From Mnemiopsis leidyi (lineage: Eukaryota; Ctenophora; Tentaculata; Lobata; Bolinopsidae), in contig JH153040.1 of assembly GCA_000226015.1 (NCBI GenBank), positions 1-64,000 of the forward strand: DNA of 64,000 nt. Direction: 5' to 3'. The notes beneath the pieces were generated by a model. That model was not told where the DNA came from and did not search any database. It saw nothing but the letters and a program-made list of their open reading frames with translations. Numbering within the stretch: position 1 is the stretch's first letter; every line of letters begins with the position of its first letter. The translations under genes and the position numbers were made by a program. This document shows positions 49,155-60,690 of this stretch, one piece after another.

Positions 49155-50415
49155 GTTGTGTAAATTTCCGTGCACAAGGCGCATATTTATAGCACTTGCT
49201 GTTATGTGGACATTTTTAACGCGACCTTTTACCAACCCTCAATAAGTAGTAAGTACAAATAAGGCCGGCGAAATATTTAAAATATATTATATTTTCCTAG
49301 GCCAATTGGTTTATAAGAAACCGAAAATAGCATACTTGAACTTATTCGAAATTGAACGTCTTGTAAGTACCCATGTGCGTGACGAGTCTTTGGAGTCTAG
49401 CAGTATCTGAGTATCAGCTTCTGTCGTCAATGCAAATTAAACTTCTCTAAATTCAGTCGACTACTCCTTGTAGTGACGACAGAAAGCTTCTTGCAGAACA
49501 GATTTCCACGTTACTGAATGTCATGTAAATGTTTCTGAACTTTACGCTATGTACTGCAATTTATACCTCCCATTACATCCATTTTAAAGTTCAAACTCAG
49601 ATTCTCTGTCAAAATTAAACAAATTTGGGTCAGAATCGGCACCCAAGATAAAACGTGATTTTCTGACAATTTGTCAGGAGTTAAACTTACTGAAGCTCAA
49701 AATTGTGAGTACATTGTCTGCAGAAAACTACATTTTGGAGTCTCAAAAGACGTAAGATTCACACAATTCCCTTCATCAAGCCATCAGGGCAACGAGTAGT
49801 TCCCGTCATTGGGAAACTTCTTCCAAACATTTTCAAAGATTATCAAGAGAACTGCTCTCTCTTGGAGTGAAGCCTTAGAACAGAAACTAACTACAGGTCC
49901 AGTGAAGTTCAGTAGTTCTGACTCGAACTGAGCTTACTTTACCTTCGCCATGAAATGCTCTGGATTTTCCCAATATGAGGCTGGTAGGGCTCAGGGATAT
50001 ATCTATTAAATGTGGCTGTTATTACTCCTGTAAAGTTGCAATGAAGAGAACAGGAGAAGCCGAAACATTTCCTTTTCTGAAAGTTGTCGAGAAGCAAAGC
50101 CACAGTGCCCAGGCCATGTTGCAACACTATATACGGCGTAAGTGCTCGCCCGTTTTGCTGAGCAGCGGAGTATAAATTGAATTAAATTCACTGTTGACCG
50201 TTGCTATAAGTCAGGCAACTGCTAATATTATTTGCTAGCAACATCCGGCCCGGTGGTTTATGTGAAAATGAAATGTGAAAGATGTAGGCCAGTGTTAAGG
50301 GTATTATTATTGGAAGGATTAAAAGCAAATTGCTAGTAAGCAGTGTATTCTGGGGAGGCTGTGTTGACATGATAACTCAACACATCGTAACACGATTCTG
50401 TGCTGGAATTTGCAG

Positions 50416-50611
50416 GACGCAGCACTACCCCTCAACACTGCAAACCGCCTCATCCCCAGGTCCTGCTTTAGTGAAACGCCTCACCCACAGGGGCTCCTCG
50501 CAGCCGGGTAGAACACAGCTGGCCAATGGGCGAGCACCACCTCAATTACATTTAGCTTCTGAAGTGCAGAAAAAGCTAAACGAATATATTACTGCCTTCC
50601 GTCGCACGTGA
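50416..50611 (+). CDS. Candidate terminal exon of an unassigned plus-strand gene
   Basis: Acceptor GGAATTTGCAG, phase 2 entry, TGA at 50609-50611. The peptide is GC-rich in codons and proline/serine/arginine-rich (STLQTASSPGPALVKRLTHR), ending with a helical LASEVQKKLNEYITAFRRT. It can follow the exon at 49054-49154 in phase. Another open stretch at 50049-50137, with a good GTAAGT donor, would not fit in phase with it. No family recognised. It ends 180 bases before the myosin light chain start. Confidence 0.4.
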
Positions 50612-50794
50612 CTTAAAGACGCGCAGCTGACTAGAAGACAGGCACGTGGCAAGTCACGTGCCTCTGCAGGGTTCGACACGTGACCTCTCACATCCGTTCC
50701 CAACATTCACTACTCGCTCAAATATTGACGGAGATATATTTGCTTCAGTAACGAATTCTTTGTCCAGTGTTTGCTTCTTCATCCTGTCGTAAAA

Positions 50795-53700
50795 ATGGTA
50801 AGGATTTTCTTAAGTTCTTGCATTAGTTGCACACTTTCACTGATATTCCAATTATGCGGGAAACAATTCTTTGAGTTCTCCTTTAAGTCAATGGTACAGG
50901 TCCCGGCCATTGGATTGTGGGCTTTCTAGTATCTGCCCTGAACTTGCTTAGTACTTTAGTATCAACTTTGCTTAATTTAACCTTGGTTTCGTAAAATACG
51001 ATTATTTTCAGTCCAAGGCCAAAGGTAAGAAGCCTCAGCGATCAGGCTCCAACGTCTTCGCCAACTTCGATCAGCAGCAAATCCAGGAGTTCAAAGAAGT
51101 AAGAAACTTTTTACTCGGACTTGAACTTTGAAATTTCTCTATTCTTAGTATCGTTATGCGCTTCTCTTTTTCCTCTTTAAGTTATGTTGTAAGACTTAGC
51201 TTTGTAAAACAAATATTTAATTCCTCTCTTGCTTAATTATTTCTAAAAATTCACTGGCAGAATTGATCCCATTCTGCTTAATTTATATACCTTATGGGAA
51301 AATGACAGTTAAGTGAACATTAAGCAAACACCAAGAAATGCCAGAATCGAACGTCAGATATTATTGTTAATATTGGTGCTGAGACCACATATATAGGACA
51401 TCTGATATAATGCCATTCAAAATCCTATTCCACAGTATCAAATAGACCATGGAATTTTTACTGGCCAAATAGTGGTCCAAAATTTTTCTTATGTTGGCTA
51501 AATGTTGCTGATAGTTTCAACCAAAGTTCCAACCAAAATGTAAAAGCAATGTTTGTTGAACATTAAAGCCGTAAATATGAAGGCGTTTGACATGATATTC
51601 TGAAAAAAGGTGAGTTTTCAAAAGCCAACAAATTTCTCTTGACTTCAAAAGACAACTAATTTGGCACTATGATGGCTTCAAGCAACCATAAAAAATCAGT
51701 AAGGAAAATTCCGAATAACAAACATGATTGCTAACAACACCTTTACATTTCGGCTAACGACCCACATCCTCAGGCTTTCACAATCATCGACCAAGATCGT
51801 GATGGATTTATCAGCGAGAAAGATCTGAAAGACATGTGGGCTTCTCTTGGTAAGATACTCGCAAAGCACTAACCGCAATTTTTTGATTTGATTAAAAATT
51901 AACTGTACCTTTTTAGTACAATAGGGATTATTAAAATCTGAATAATATTTGGGATAACCATGTTGGGAAAATCACTTTTTATTTTCTGGGATCTGATTCA
52001 GTGTTCAGTGTTGGTTACTATTTTCATGTAAACTTCAAACTTGTCATACAGAATCAGGATCCTTTCATCAGATGTCACAAAACTTGTCAACGACAATTAG
52101 AGTAAGCTCACGTTTTACAAGAAGTTGCCCGTTTCAGATCAGTCTTCCGACACTTTGAAACACCAACATCTATTTCACACTAACCCCGGTTGTAGTGTTA
52201 GCACACACACACGAACAAACACACGAACAAACACGCGAACAAACCCACGAACACACAAACAAACACACAAACAAACACACAAACAAACACGCGAACAAAC
52301 ATACGAACACGCGAACAAACACACATACGGATACTTCAGTTTCCTCACCCTCACGTGTGTCAGTGCTCTGCTACAGTTAGCACATAGTTAACAGGGCCCA
52401 AGTTCCACCCGCCCCAACAAGCATACTGTCAGGGGGAAGTCTGACTGTTGCTCCAACCGTCTCTTTCCCTAAACCGGCCAAACTGTTATCCCTCCTGCTT
52501 CCCACGTCCATGTCTATAGTATAGCGAAGTAGTTGGCCAGGCCGCTGACACTTGTCGTGATTCCCCTGCCTAGGAATGCCATTCTGGTGTTCGCACCACA
52601 ACACTCTCAGTCGAAGTGTTGACATCTCCGCTCCCTCCTTGTGGACTGTCCAGCTTTGTGTACAGCTCCTAGTTTTTGCAACACACATCGGGCATGCAGG
52701 CTGTTAAAGTTGGGAAGGCGCTACACAAGCTGGCTAAACTTTAGGTTATATCGGAGTTGTAGGCTACTGACAATTCTCTCTGTACCTGCTTCAACTAAGA
52801 ACCTCAACACATAAGCTTCATCAGTCATCATCTTTATAACTCATCTAGACTTCTTGTCGATTTAGGACTTCTCACTTTTTATGACACTATGCGAGGCAGC
52901 TAGGTTCGGTTAAATAAACACCCACAGATTCCAGAGCATCTGGACTGCGGTTCCGGTTAAATAAATCAATTACCAGCGCCACGGAAAACGTTAAGTCTCC
53001 AGACTTACAAAGCCATATTCTACCGACACATTTGCATGCCGATGGTCAAAGCTTATTATCCCTTCCTGAAAAGTGGTAGCGAAATTTACTCTGAAAGAGT
53101 GAAAATATGTCCAAATAGTACATGTCGGAATACTGGTTCCACACCAACACTTCCACCCAACACTTAACAGATACTTCGCCAAGTCCCCAAGGGGGGCCAA
53201 CTTAATTGAGCCCGCACAGCGGGGAAGCCGTACAAGCACATCAGGTAGTTGCAAGTCAAGTTCAACGACAAGCTGCAAGGTTGTAACTGACATTCCGACA
53301 AAGTTCATGTCTCATATATGATTCTAAATATGGTAATGCGATTGTGCAACTTCTTCCTGATTGTGAGCATACTCCTACTTTGGGTGATACAAATAAGCAT
53401 ATCAACATGACAAAACATGTGTGTAAATTTCAAGAGGGCAATATCTCATTCATCCACCCAAACATCACTGATAACCTCTGTCGTATTAGGAATCCTGCAA
53501 GACGACAAATTCTGCGCTGATATGTGCAAAGTGAGCCCCGGACAGATCAACTTCACCGCTTTCCTCACTTTTATGGGAGAGAAGCTGCAGGATACTGATC
53601 CTGAGGATGTTCTCCACAACGCCTTCGCTTGTTTCGACGTGCACAACACGGGAGCGATCAACCAGAAAATGTAAGTTTGGGGGAGGTTGTTAGTTCGGGG

Positions 53701-55759
53701 CAGGTTGGGTCCTGGCCAGGCATGGGACCCAGCCTTACCCGGAGTTGATTTCATTTCCACTTTTACTCTTCACCGTACCCTTAGGTGTTATCAAAGACGA
53801 TTCCTTCCTTTCCGAAATGATGAAGGAGGCCACTGGACCCCTGAACTTCACCATGTTTTTAACTTTTATGGGTGACAAACTACAAAACACGGACTCGGAT
53901 GACACCTTGGTCAGCGCCTTTTTAACAATCGACAGTGAGAATACTGGTCTAATCCCCAAGACACAGTAAGGAAAGATTGGAGCATGCCCCCAACATGCCC
54001 CCGACATGGAGCATCAAGCAAGAGTTCAGCATGGCGCACCCCCATAGTTTTATTACGTTTATGATGCAGTTTGAAAGCGAGTTGAGCTGAAGCATGCAAC
54101 TCTCTTATATCTTCGTTTTGTCGTTGACTTAGCGAGTTGACTGTAAGGTTACATAGTCTATTGATAAGCACAACAAGTCTAAAAGCCTTAATAAATGGTC
54201 TTTATGAGACTTTAGATAATGGTTAAATAAAAGACCCGCCATAAAAACCACAGCCCTTCTCAAAAAGTCAACGACGATTTGAACTTTGCTGAATGTACAT
54301 ATTATTTGCAGTGTACCTGTAAGCTATCTATCTGGGTGCCTGTCTCACTGTATCTGCTAGCCACTTGTCACACCAACCTAAATTACAAGTCTGCAATCGC
54401 AGACTCGTATTTACTTTTACAGTCAGTCATTATAAGGTATGTTTGACGTGGACGTGGATTTGAGTCTGATATCATGTGACTTGCTGTGACAAGCGGAAAG
54501 CAATTAGTGAACAGGTCCTGGTAAACTATAGTGCTGTGTGCCCCGGTTTGAGTGCTGGCGAGCATGTCGTCCTGGCTGTTAAGGAGAAGATACCTTCTTT
54601 CTCTAACTTGGAGATACAACAGAGAGCTAACGTGAAGGCACTGCAGTTCAGGAGTTGGACAACCTCACAGAAGCCATATATCAACAGCCGCAACAGACCA
54701 GCATTTCCATTTGATGACAACTCCGGCTTACTTTTAACTGATATATCTTTACTTTCCTTAAGTTTTCAGCAGAATATTTTATGAGAGATAAACTTATGCT
54801 AACGAGATGCAAAATTCAAGCCGAAAGCATCTTCGCAATTTTTAACAAAAAAGTATCGCACATTTATTTAAAACGTTGCTGAAAAGCATTTTCGACAAAT
54901 TTGAATAACACGAGACATTGTTTTATCCCACAACTTGCATTTGCTTGAAGTTTTATTCGAGAAGGAACATTCCACCGATTCCTCATTAATTAGCAGAGTT
55001 ACATCAGAATTATATCAACATTCAAGCCATCCGTCAAACTGCATCCAAGAGTTTTATAGTTCTTTATTTGTAAAATATTTGAATTCAAATGAAATTATGA
55101 GCAATCAAGGGGTTTCTAAAATGAAAAACTGGGCTTAGGCCAAAACAGGTGTCAAATGTCAATCCTGTAGTTACAAAGTTTAACGAGACTATTTCAGAAG
55201 CCCCTTGGCATAATCTAGCTGATTGCAAGTTTTCTTTCACTTTGAAAGGCATGTTAACTTGAAGCATCATAAGAAGCACAAAATAACGAGATTTTTTCAG
55301 ATTCACCAACGCTCTCACCCAGCTCGGCGACAGATTCACTAAAGAGGAGGTAAAACTTAATCCTTACTTCAGATTTTAAACTCCTTATTTTCAGATTTTA
55401 AACTCCTTACTTTCAGATTTTAAACTCTTTACTTTCAGATTTTAAACTCCTCACGTCAGATTTTAAACTCTTTACTTTCAGATTTTAAACTCCTTACGTC
55501 CGATTTTAAACTCCGTTTTTGCTTGTTCACACAGAAAAGTTGGACCGTTTTTTCCCAATGATATACTTACAGCATATATTAATATATTACATATAAGGAA
55601 AGTTTGTCCAAAACTTAAAGTTTTTCGACCATTCTTAGCGCTGTTTTGTTTCAGATTGCCCAGATGTACGATGTGGCCCCAATGAAAGGAGACAATGTGG
55701 ACTGGAAACGATTCATCAAGCTGATCAAATACGGCGGAGACTTCGAGGAGGAAGCATAA
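50795..55759 (+). CDS. Myosin regulatory light chain (muscle RLC type), with mutually exclusive exons
   Basis: Exons: 50795-50797 (only the ATG codon), 51012-51098, 51774-51849, then either 53490-53670 or 53785-53965, then 55301-55349 and 55655-55759 (TAA). All phases agree and the product is 166 residues, normal for the family. RLC wraps the myosin heavy-chain neck and tunes contraction by divalent cation binding and phosphorylation. Seen: basic N-terminus with PQRSGSNVF, where the family has PQRATSNVF, so the serine of the kinase site is kept but the preceding threonine is not; [20 protein letters not shown]; a complete first EF-hand loop [12 protein letters not shown]. The remaining EF-hands lack a full set of ligands, as usual. 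The sequence resembles chordate striated-muscle RLC more than molluscan RLC. Confidence 0.93.
51850..53489. other. RLC intron before the duplicated exons
   Basis: A 1.6-kb intron. It contains an (ACGAACAAACAC)-type simple repeat at 52197-52326, then GC-richer sequence (52390-53310) of possible old repeat origin in which I recognise no family. Minus-strand frames of about 100 codons there show no known motif. Confidence 0.55.
53490..53670 (+). CDS. RLC alternative exon A
   Basis: 181 bases, phase 1 entry (TCGTATTAG/G) and phase 2 exit (AAAAT/GTAAGT). It encodes [20 protein letters not shown] then [20 protein letters not shown]. It departs from the family where MMKEA.GP is usual (here MCKVSPGQ), so it is the more divergent version. 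Its length equals that of exon B. Confidence 0.88.
53785..53965 (+). CDS. RLC alternative exon B
   Basis: 181 bases, phase 1 entry (ACCCTTAG/G) and phase 2 exit (ACACA/GTAAGG). It encodes [20 protein letters not shown] then [20 protein letters not shown], the canonical family form. About half of its residues match exon A. Only 114 bases separate the two exons. Using both or neither would shift the frame, because neither 181 nor 362 is a multiple of three. Confidence 0.88.
53966..55300. other. RLC intron
   Basis: No exon was assigned. A 102-codon plus-strand frame (54476-54784) has fairly protein-like composition but no recognised motif and no splice partner in phase with the RLC, so it is not called. 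Confidence 0.5.
55364..55515. repeat. 22-base minisatellite with acceptor-like motif, seven copies
   Basis: Units read TTACTTTCAGATTTTAAACTCC with small changes and lie in the RLC intron just after the 49-base exon. Each has a pyrimidine run and CAG followed by ATT, like the real acceptors on both sides (TTTTTTCAG/ATTCACC and TTGTTTCAG/ATTGCCC). Confidence 0.9.
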
Positions 55760-58285
55760 ACCCGAAAACGGACTAGATCTGGAATATAATCAAATAGTTT
55801 TGGGTCACATGGACTGATCATCCGACATCTCGATCTTAAGTTAATTACAAGCTAATTGATTAAAAGTAATTATCCAACCTAGAGTTTTTGGTTGGCATGT
55901 GCACATGTTAAACGGGTTCGACCTCTTTATCCCGGGCCCGGGCCGCAAGGGGGAGCTAGAGTTTTATGTTGTTGTGGTACCATAGCGATTTTCTGATCAA
56001 CAATTTTTGTTTTAATGTTTTATTCGTGGAGCTATACTTTATATAAATCTCTGTACATATTATAAAAATTTACTGTGGAGAAACGAAGTTCTTCTATTCT
56101 TGCGGTCACAAATTTCATACAAAAGAAGGAAGGGCGATAATTGACAGTGCAATTAGGACACAGAGCTGGCCTGCCTTTTATTAAAACATTTACTGAACAG
56201 AAGTTAGACGGCATGAACATAATATTAGAGCTAATAAAAAGCGGGCACACTTTTGTGGATTCTCTTGTCGAAATTTTCATTGAAAGGTGACAAGACCCGA
56301 AATGCATGGAGCTGGAAGTGGAGGTCGATGATAATGCAGGGATATGAGAGAGAACCCGAGCAAAATAATGGCTTCATGTTTAACTTTAGAGAAGCAGCGC
56401 AAATTGTATGGGCACGTACATAAAATTAAAGCTAAATTAGTTTGCAATTATTTTTCCAGATACAATATGTAACAATAAGCTGTCCAGTTCAGTTAAAACA
56501 GATAAATTGAAGGTCCAAACGGATGTTGAATATTCTAAAATTCTATGTTTTTACTTATACCTATAGTAAGTTTAATTTCAACCAAAAGAAACTGACATAT
56601 GCTGAGCTTCATCTATTTTGGGTGAATAGTAGAAACCATGCAATTACATGAACAAACACTCACCTAGATCTTCAAGGGTAGCAAATATTTTCATCGTCAA
56701 GGGAGGCGAGACAAGAGTTCGTAGCCGTACCACTCAATAAGAATACTGATAACTGTGTCGCATTAGCGACTAAATACACCCAACACGAAATCTAGCGTCG
56801 AACTGCTGAAATTGGTAGTAGTCAAGTTTGATTTACTGACCTGAAGTTCATAACTATTGTTAGCAGGACTATAAGACTAACTCCTGCCATAAGAGCTAGT
56901 CCAAACATCGATTGGACAAAATAATTTTCGTATAAGCGCTGTTGTTGTATCGTAAGTGCTGCTTTCCCTTTTGCACCAATTCTATTGCAGAAAGTTTCTT
57001 AACTTCTTAATCCAAAACTTTTTCCTTTCCCAATTCGAGGGTTTAGTGTTTTCCCTTTATTGAAAAGAAATCTTCAAAAGGTGAAGCTCTTCTCGAGGCC
57101 CGCATTTCTTCTATCATAAAAGCATTTTTGGACTGAAGTGCTGCAACCGGTAGCCAGACTGGATTGTATGAACTAGGTAGCAGAGGTGCCTGGTGCGCTG
57201 CTACAATCTAATGTACTAATATTAAGGTGCTACGTGCAGCACATCACATCTTATTTCCTTAATATATATCCACAAGCGGTCGTTTAAGTAGCGCAATAAA
57301 AATAAGCCATTTCTTCCTTTCTATAAATTGACAATCTCTCTTCCGCTCCATCTGTCTTTCAAAATATAAACGACTTCTAACTGACTTAGTAACTTAGCCT
57401 TACAAACAATATAAAAAAGAAGCGAAGGATTACAGCATAGAGTTTACCTCGTTCATTTGACCATGAAGCTAGAATAGGAGCTTTCTCTTGAAAGTAACAT
57501 CTGCACTGCATATACTAGCTGGAGCTAATTTTGTCAGTATCAGCATTTGCTTTAGATAGGGAATAAAACATTTAGAAATTATTGAGTTGAGTTTTTCTTG
57601 CGCTCCAATAAGAAGACGTACTGGAAGAACGACATAGTTTAATGATAAATTTGAAAATCTCAAAATAATGGTACATAACAGATAGCAATTAAACATAACG
57701 CATTGCACAACGTTCTTTAATCAAACCATGCAAACACAGTTAATTAAACTTGAATATTTCACAACATTGTAAACAATTGTCCCGTCGGAATCTGAAATTC
57801 CTCACGGTAAGTTTATTCTATAGTTGGCAATTGGCATGCACATAGCTTTCTAGAATTCAACTAATATCTACAACACCTTGAATAGAAATTCTATGACCAT
57901 TATCTTAATGATATCCCCATGCAATTAAAACTTATAAAATTTTAATTAGAACAGTATTTGATTAAATAGAAATACTAAAATCTATATATACAACAAATAT
58001 TAAATCAAACAAGCAAACAGTAAGATAATTTAAGTGCATCAAAAAGCTCATTAAGATAGTAGACTACAGGACACAGTGCAGATTTCGCACCGTGTCTAAC
58101 AAAATACCGGACATTATTAAAACATGGTAATAGGTTGAAGGGTCTTAAATATCTCATAGTTTATAATATTACGTATTGTTCTTAAAAATTGGTTAGAAAA
58201 ACAAAAAGACTGCTCTGCTCTCAGAAACACGGAAATCACTTTGTCACTGAATCGTGGTTGTAACTCTTCATCAAACACTGGTTTT
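55760..58285. other. Intergenic; no gene seen
   Basis: It includes the RLC 3' flank, with a short GC run CCCGGGCCCGGGCC near 55931, and long AT-rich DNA. No exon was recognised on either strand. Confidence 0.5.
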
Positions 58286-59165
58286 TCAATCAATCACATC
58301 ATCCTCGTCATCGGCAGGGGATGGTAGTTCCACTTCCACTTTGCGTGCACTTGACCGGGTCACACGTCTCTGTAAAGGTTATTTGAAATCAGGTCTCTGC
58401 AGCTGCTTAGCTGTCTGCTTTTTGGCAACTTTTCTCTTGACTACTCTCACGGTCTTCCCATCGGAATTAGTGTAGGTTTGTACAACATTTGTCTGTGTGT
58501 CTGTCTGTCTATTGGCCTAAGTAAGAGGTGGATGTTTAAGCATGGTAATTTTGTATGGAAAGTTTTATGCTTGGTTTGATCAAAGAAAATAAGCTTAATA
58601 TAATTTTTCATAACCGACCTGCTCCGAGGCTTCTCTCTTGCTAAGCTTCGTCTGAAAAGAAGGTACATTAAAAGACCAAAGACACCCATAAACATTGTGC
58701 TAATGATGCTAATGTAAATATCACTCGACCGTAAAAGACCAGACAGCGGCGTTTAAATAATTTTGCATTTTATCTAAGAATGTGCTTTGCTAATTCTGAC
58801 CATGATTTTGCAGTTTCTAAGCATCAACAACTGAGCATAGTATCCAGATTTCGTAATGAGCGAGCTATGAGAAAAATTGCAAAGTAAAAGTTTTGAGGGC
58901 GATATTTTTTGCTGAAATGTGGACAGTGCACCTACATTAGAGCACTCCAAAAGCTGTATTGATAATCAGGGTAATTATCTTCTGATTCCATAGACCAGGT
59001 TGGTGATGAACTATCTATAGCCGGATTTTCCGGTCTAATCGGGTCTTCTTCTGGGATTTGTGTAGTGCTACTGGAAAGTGCGGCATACCGAGAACGAAGT
59101 TTTGTAGCTTTTGAATTTGGTTTTTTGTTGGTTTTTCCAGATGAAACCTTCGCCGGGTATGTGAT
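58286..59165 (-). CDS. 3' end of an unrecognised minus-strand gene with two possible C-termini
   Basis: Minus-strand exons: 59165-58936, 58651-58619 (33 bases), then 58508-58379 ending in TAA, or 58508-58451 spliced (ACC/GTGAGA) to 58369-58286 ending in TGA. Phases fit at all junctions. The first exon encodes a basic, serine-rich segment (SSGKTNKKPNSKATKLRSRY) and then an acidic one (TQIPEEDPIRPENPAIDSSS). The retained-intron form ends TVRVVKRKVAKKQTAKQLQR, strongly basic; the spliced form ends RRVTRSSARKVEVE and ADDEDDVID, acidic. The two donors at 58935 and 58618 are weaker than average. No family recognised; the composition suggests a nuclear or cytoskeletal protein. The first exon enters in phase 0, so the 5' part lies further right, possibly beyond the window. 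Confidence 0.55.
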
Positions 59166-59325
59166 CTGAGTGACGAGTGTTGAAAGTAAAAAATCGGTAT
59201 ACAGTAATGATACAGTAATGATGTGTTGCTATAGTTTCGAATATGTTTCCATAAATCAGGTAGTTAATTAAGCTTAATGTTTCTACTGAGTTATAATGTG
59301 GTCTTGTCCAACATTTCTTGTGTAA

Positions 59326-60690
59326 CAGAAAACAGACCGTTGTTGTAGAGGGGCAGAAGTCGTCCTTTCAGACAGTATTGAGTGGAGTACCTCAAGGAAC
59401 GGTGTTGGGACCTATCCTGTTTGTGCTGTACATCAATGACCTACTCAGCACCATTAACTTTAGCGACGGTTTTAGTTTCGCGGACGACACGAAACTGATT
59501 GGAGCGATTAAGGGGCTTCCTTGTGTTGAACTTCTTCAAGAAGACCTAAACTCAGTCATAAGTGGTCAAGGAACAACAACATGGAGCTGCATGAGCAAAA
59601 GTTTGAGGTAGTCAGCTATGCTCTTTACACTTCCAAGACACTGAGAGAACTTCCTTTCCACCCTGCTAATGTCGAGTTCAGGACGCCTAAAGGTCACAAA
59701 ATAGCACCACAGGATACTGTCCGTGACCTTGGCGTTCATGTAAGTGGACACCGACAATGGGGGCCACACATTGAAAGGACTGTACAGGGGGCACACAAAA
59801 TGGCAGCATGGACATTGAGTGCTTTCAAAGACTGCTCTCCGACAGTTATGCTGACGCTGTATAAAAGCATGGTGAGACCAAAGCTAGAGTACTGCTGTCC
59901 TGTCTGGAACCCCACCAAAGTAACAGAGATTCAAAAGCTGGAGAATGTACAGTGATCATTCACCAACAAGATCTCGGGCTGTAGAGAGCTTCATTACTGG
60001 GAGAGACTTAAGAAACTGAAGCTAATGTCACTTCAGAGGAGACGGGAGCGCTACTGTTTCATTCATGTGTGGAAGATTCTGCAAGAGGAAGCTCTGAACG
60101 ACGTTAGGTTCACCTTTAAAATGCACCAGAGGCATGGTTTGAAAGCAGAAATCCCAGCTGTGAGCAAGAGCGCCCAACTGTCAGTAAGATCAGATTACGA
60201 CAGCACCTTTAGAGTTAGAGCAGCTCAGCTATTCAATCTTTTACCACCTGAACTCCGTAGTCTCACCACACTCGGGAGCTTCAAGGCTGGNNNNNNNNNN
60301 NNNNATAGCACCAGAGGCATGGTTTAAAAGACAGAAATCCCAGCTGTGAGCAAGAGCGCCCAACTGTCAGTAAGATCAGATTACGACAGCACCTTTAGAG
60401 TTAGAGCAGCTCAGCTTTTCAATCTTTTACCACCTGAACTCCGTAGTCTCACCACACTCGGGAGCTTCAAGGCTGGTCTTGGTCGTTTCTTGGAGCAATA
60501 CCCAGACACTCCACCAGTTCCGGGATACACTCCGCAGAACGACAACTCACTGCTGAGCTGGGGGAGGACGCACACGATGCAGTTGTCCCGTGCATGAACT
60601 GCCAAACTCTCCAAAACGTACCAAAACGAGAAGGAGGTGCAAGAGATTTCATACACTGCTTTACCACACCCATAACTTTGTAAAGGACTG
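59326..60690 (+). mobile_element. CR1-like LINE, 5'-truncated, with assembly gap
   Basis: It encodes the second half of a non-LTR reverse transcriptase and its C-terminal domain. Seen: [20 protein letters not shown], the catalytic FADDTKL (FADD form of the YxDD box), then HIERTVQGAHKMA, MVRPKLEYCCPVWNP, and LHYWERLKKLKLMSLQRRRE near the end. The N-terminal endonuclease and early RT motifs are absent. The frame shifts near 59560-59590 and there is an in-frame TGA at 59953-59955, so the copy is dead. The terminal frame stops at 60595-60597. An N gap at 60291-60304 is flanked by a repeated 170-base block. It inserted just upstream of the minus-strand gene ending at 58286. Confidence 0.85.
60291..60304. 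other. Assembly gap (fourteen N)
   Basis: The 170 bases before the gap (from about 60121) recur almost exactly after it (60305-60476), with a few changes. This is most simply two unmerged versions of one locus, such as two alleles, rather than a true tandem duplication inside the LINE. Confidence 0.9.

Noticed and set aside
50049-50137. Additional exon between 49154 and 50416
   Set aside because: It has a good donor but a poor acceptor, and its exit phase does not fit the exon at 50416.
52125-52391. Frames with Thr/Asn/His repeats
   Set aside because: They are translations of a simple (ACGAACAAACAC) repeat inside the RLC intron.
54476-54784. 102-codon frame in the RLC intron
   Set aside because: No motif, no matching splice sites and no phase fit with the RLC.
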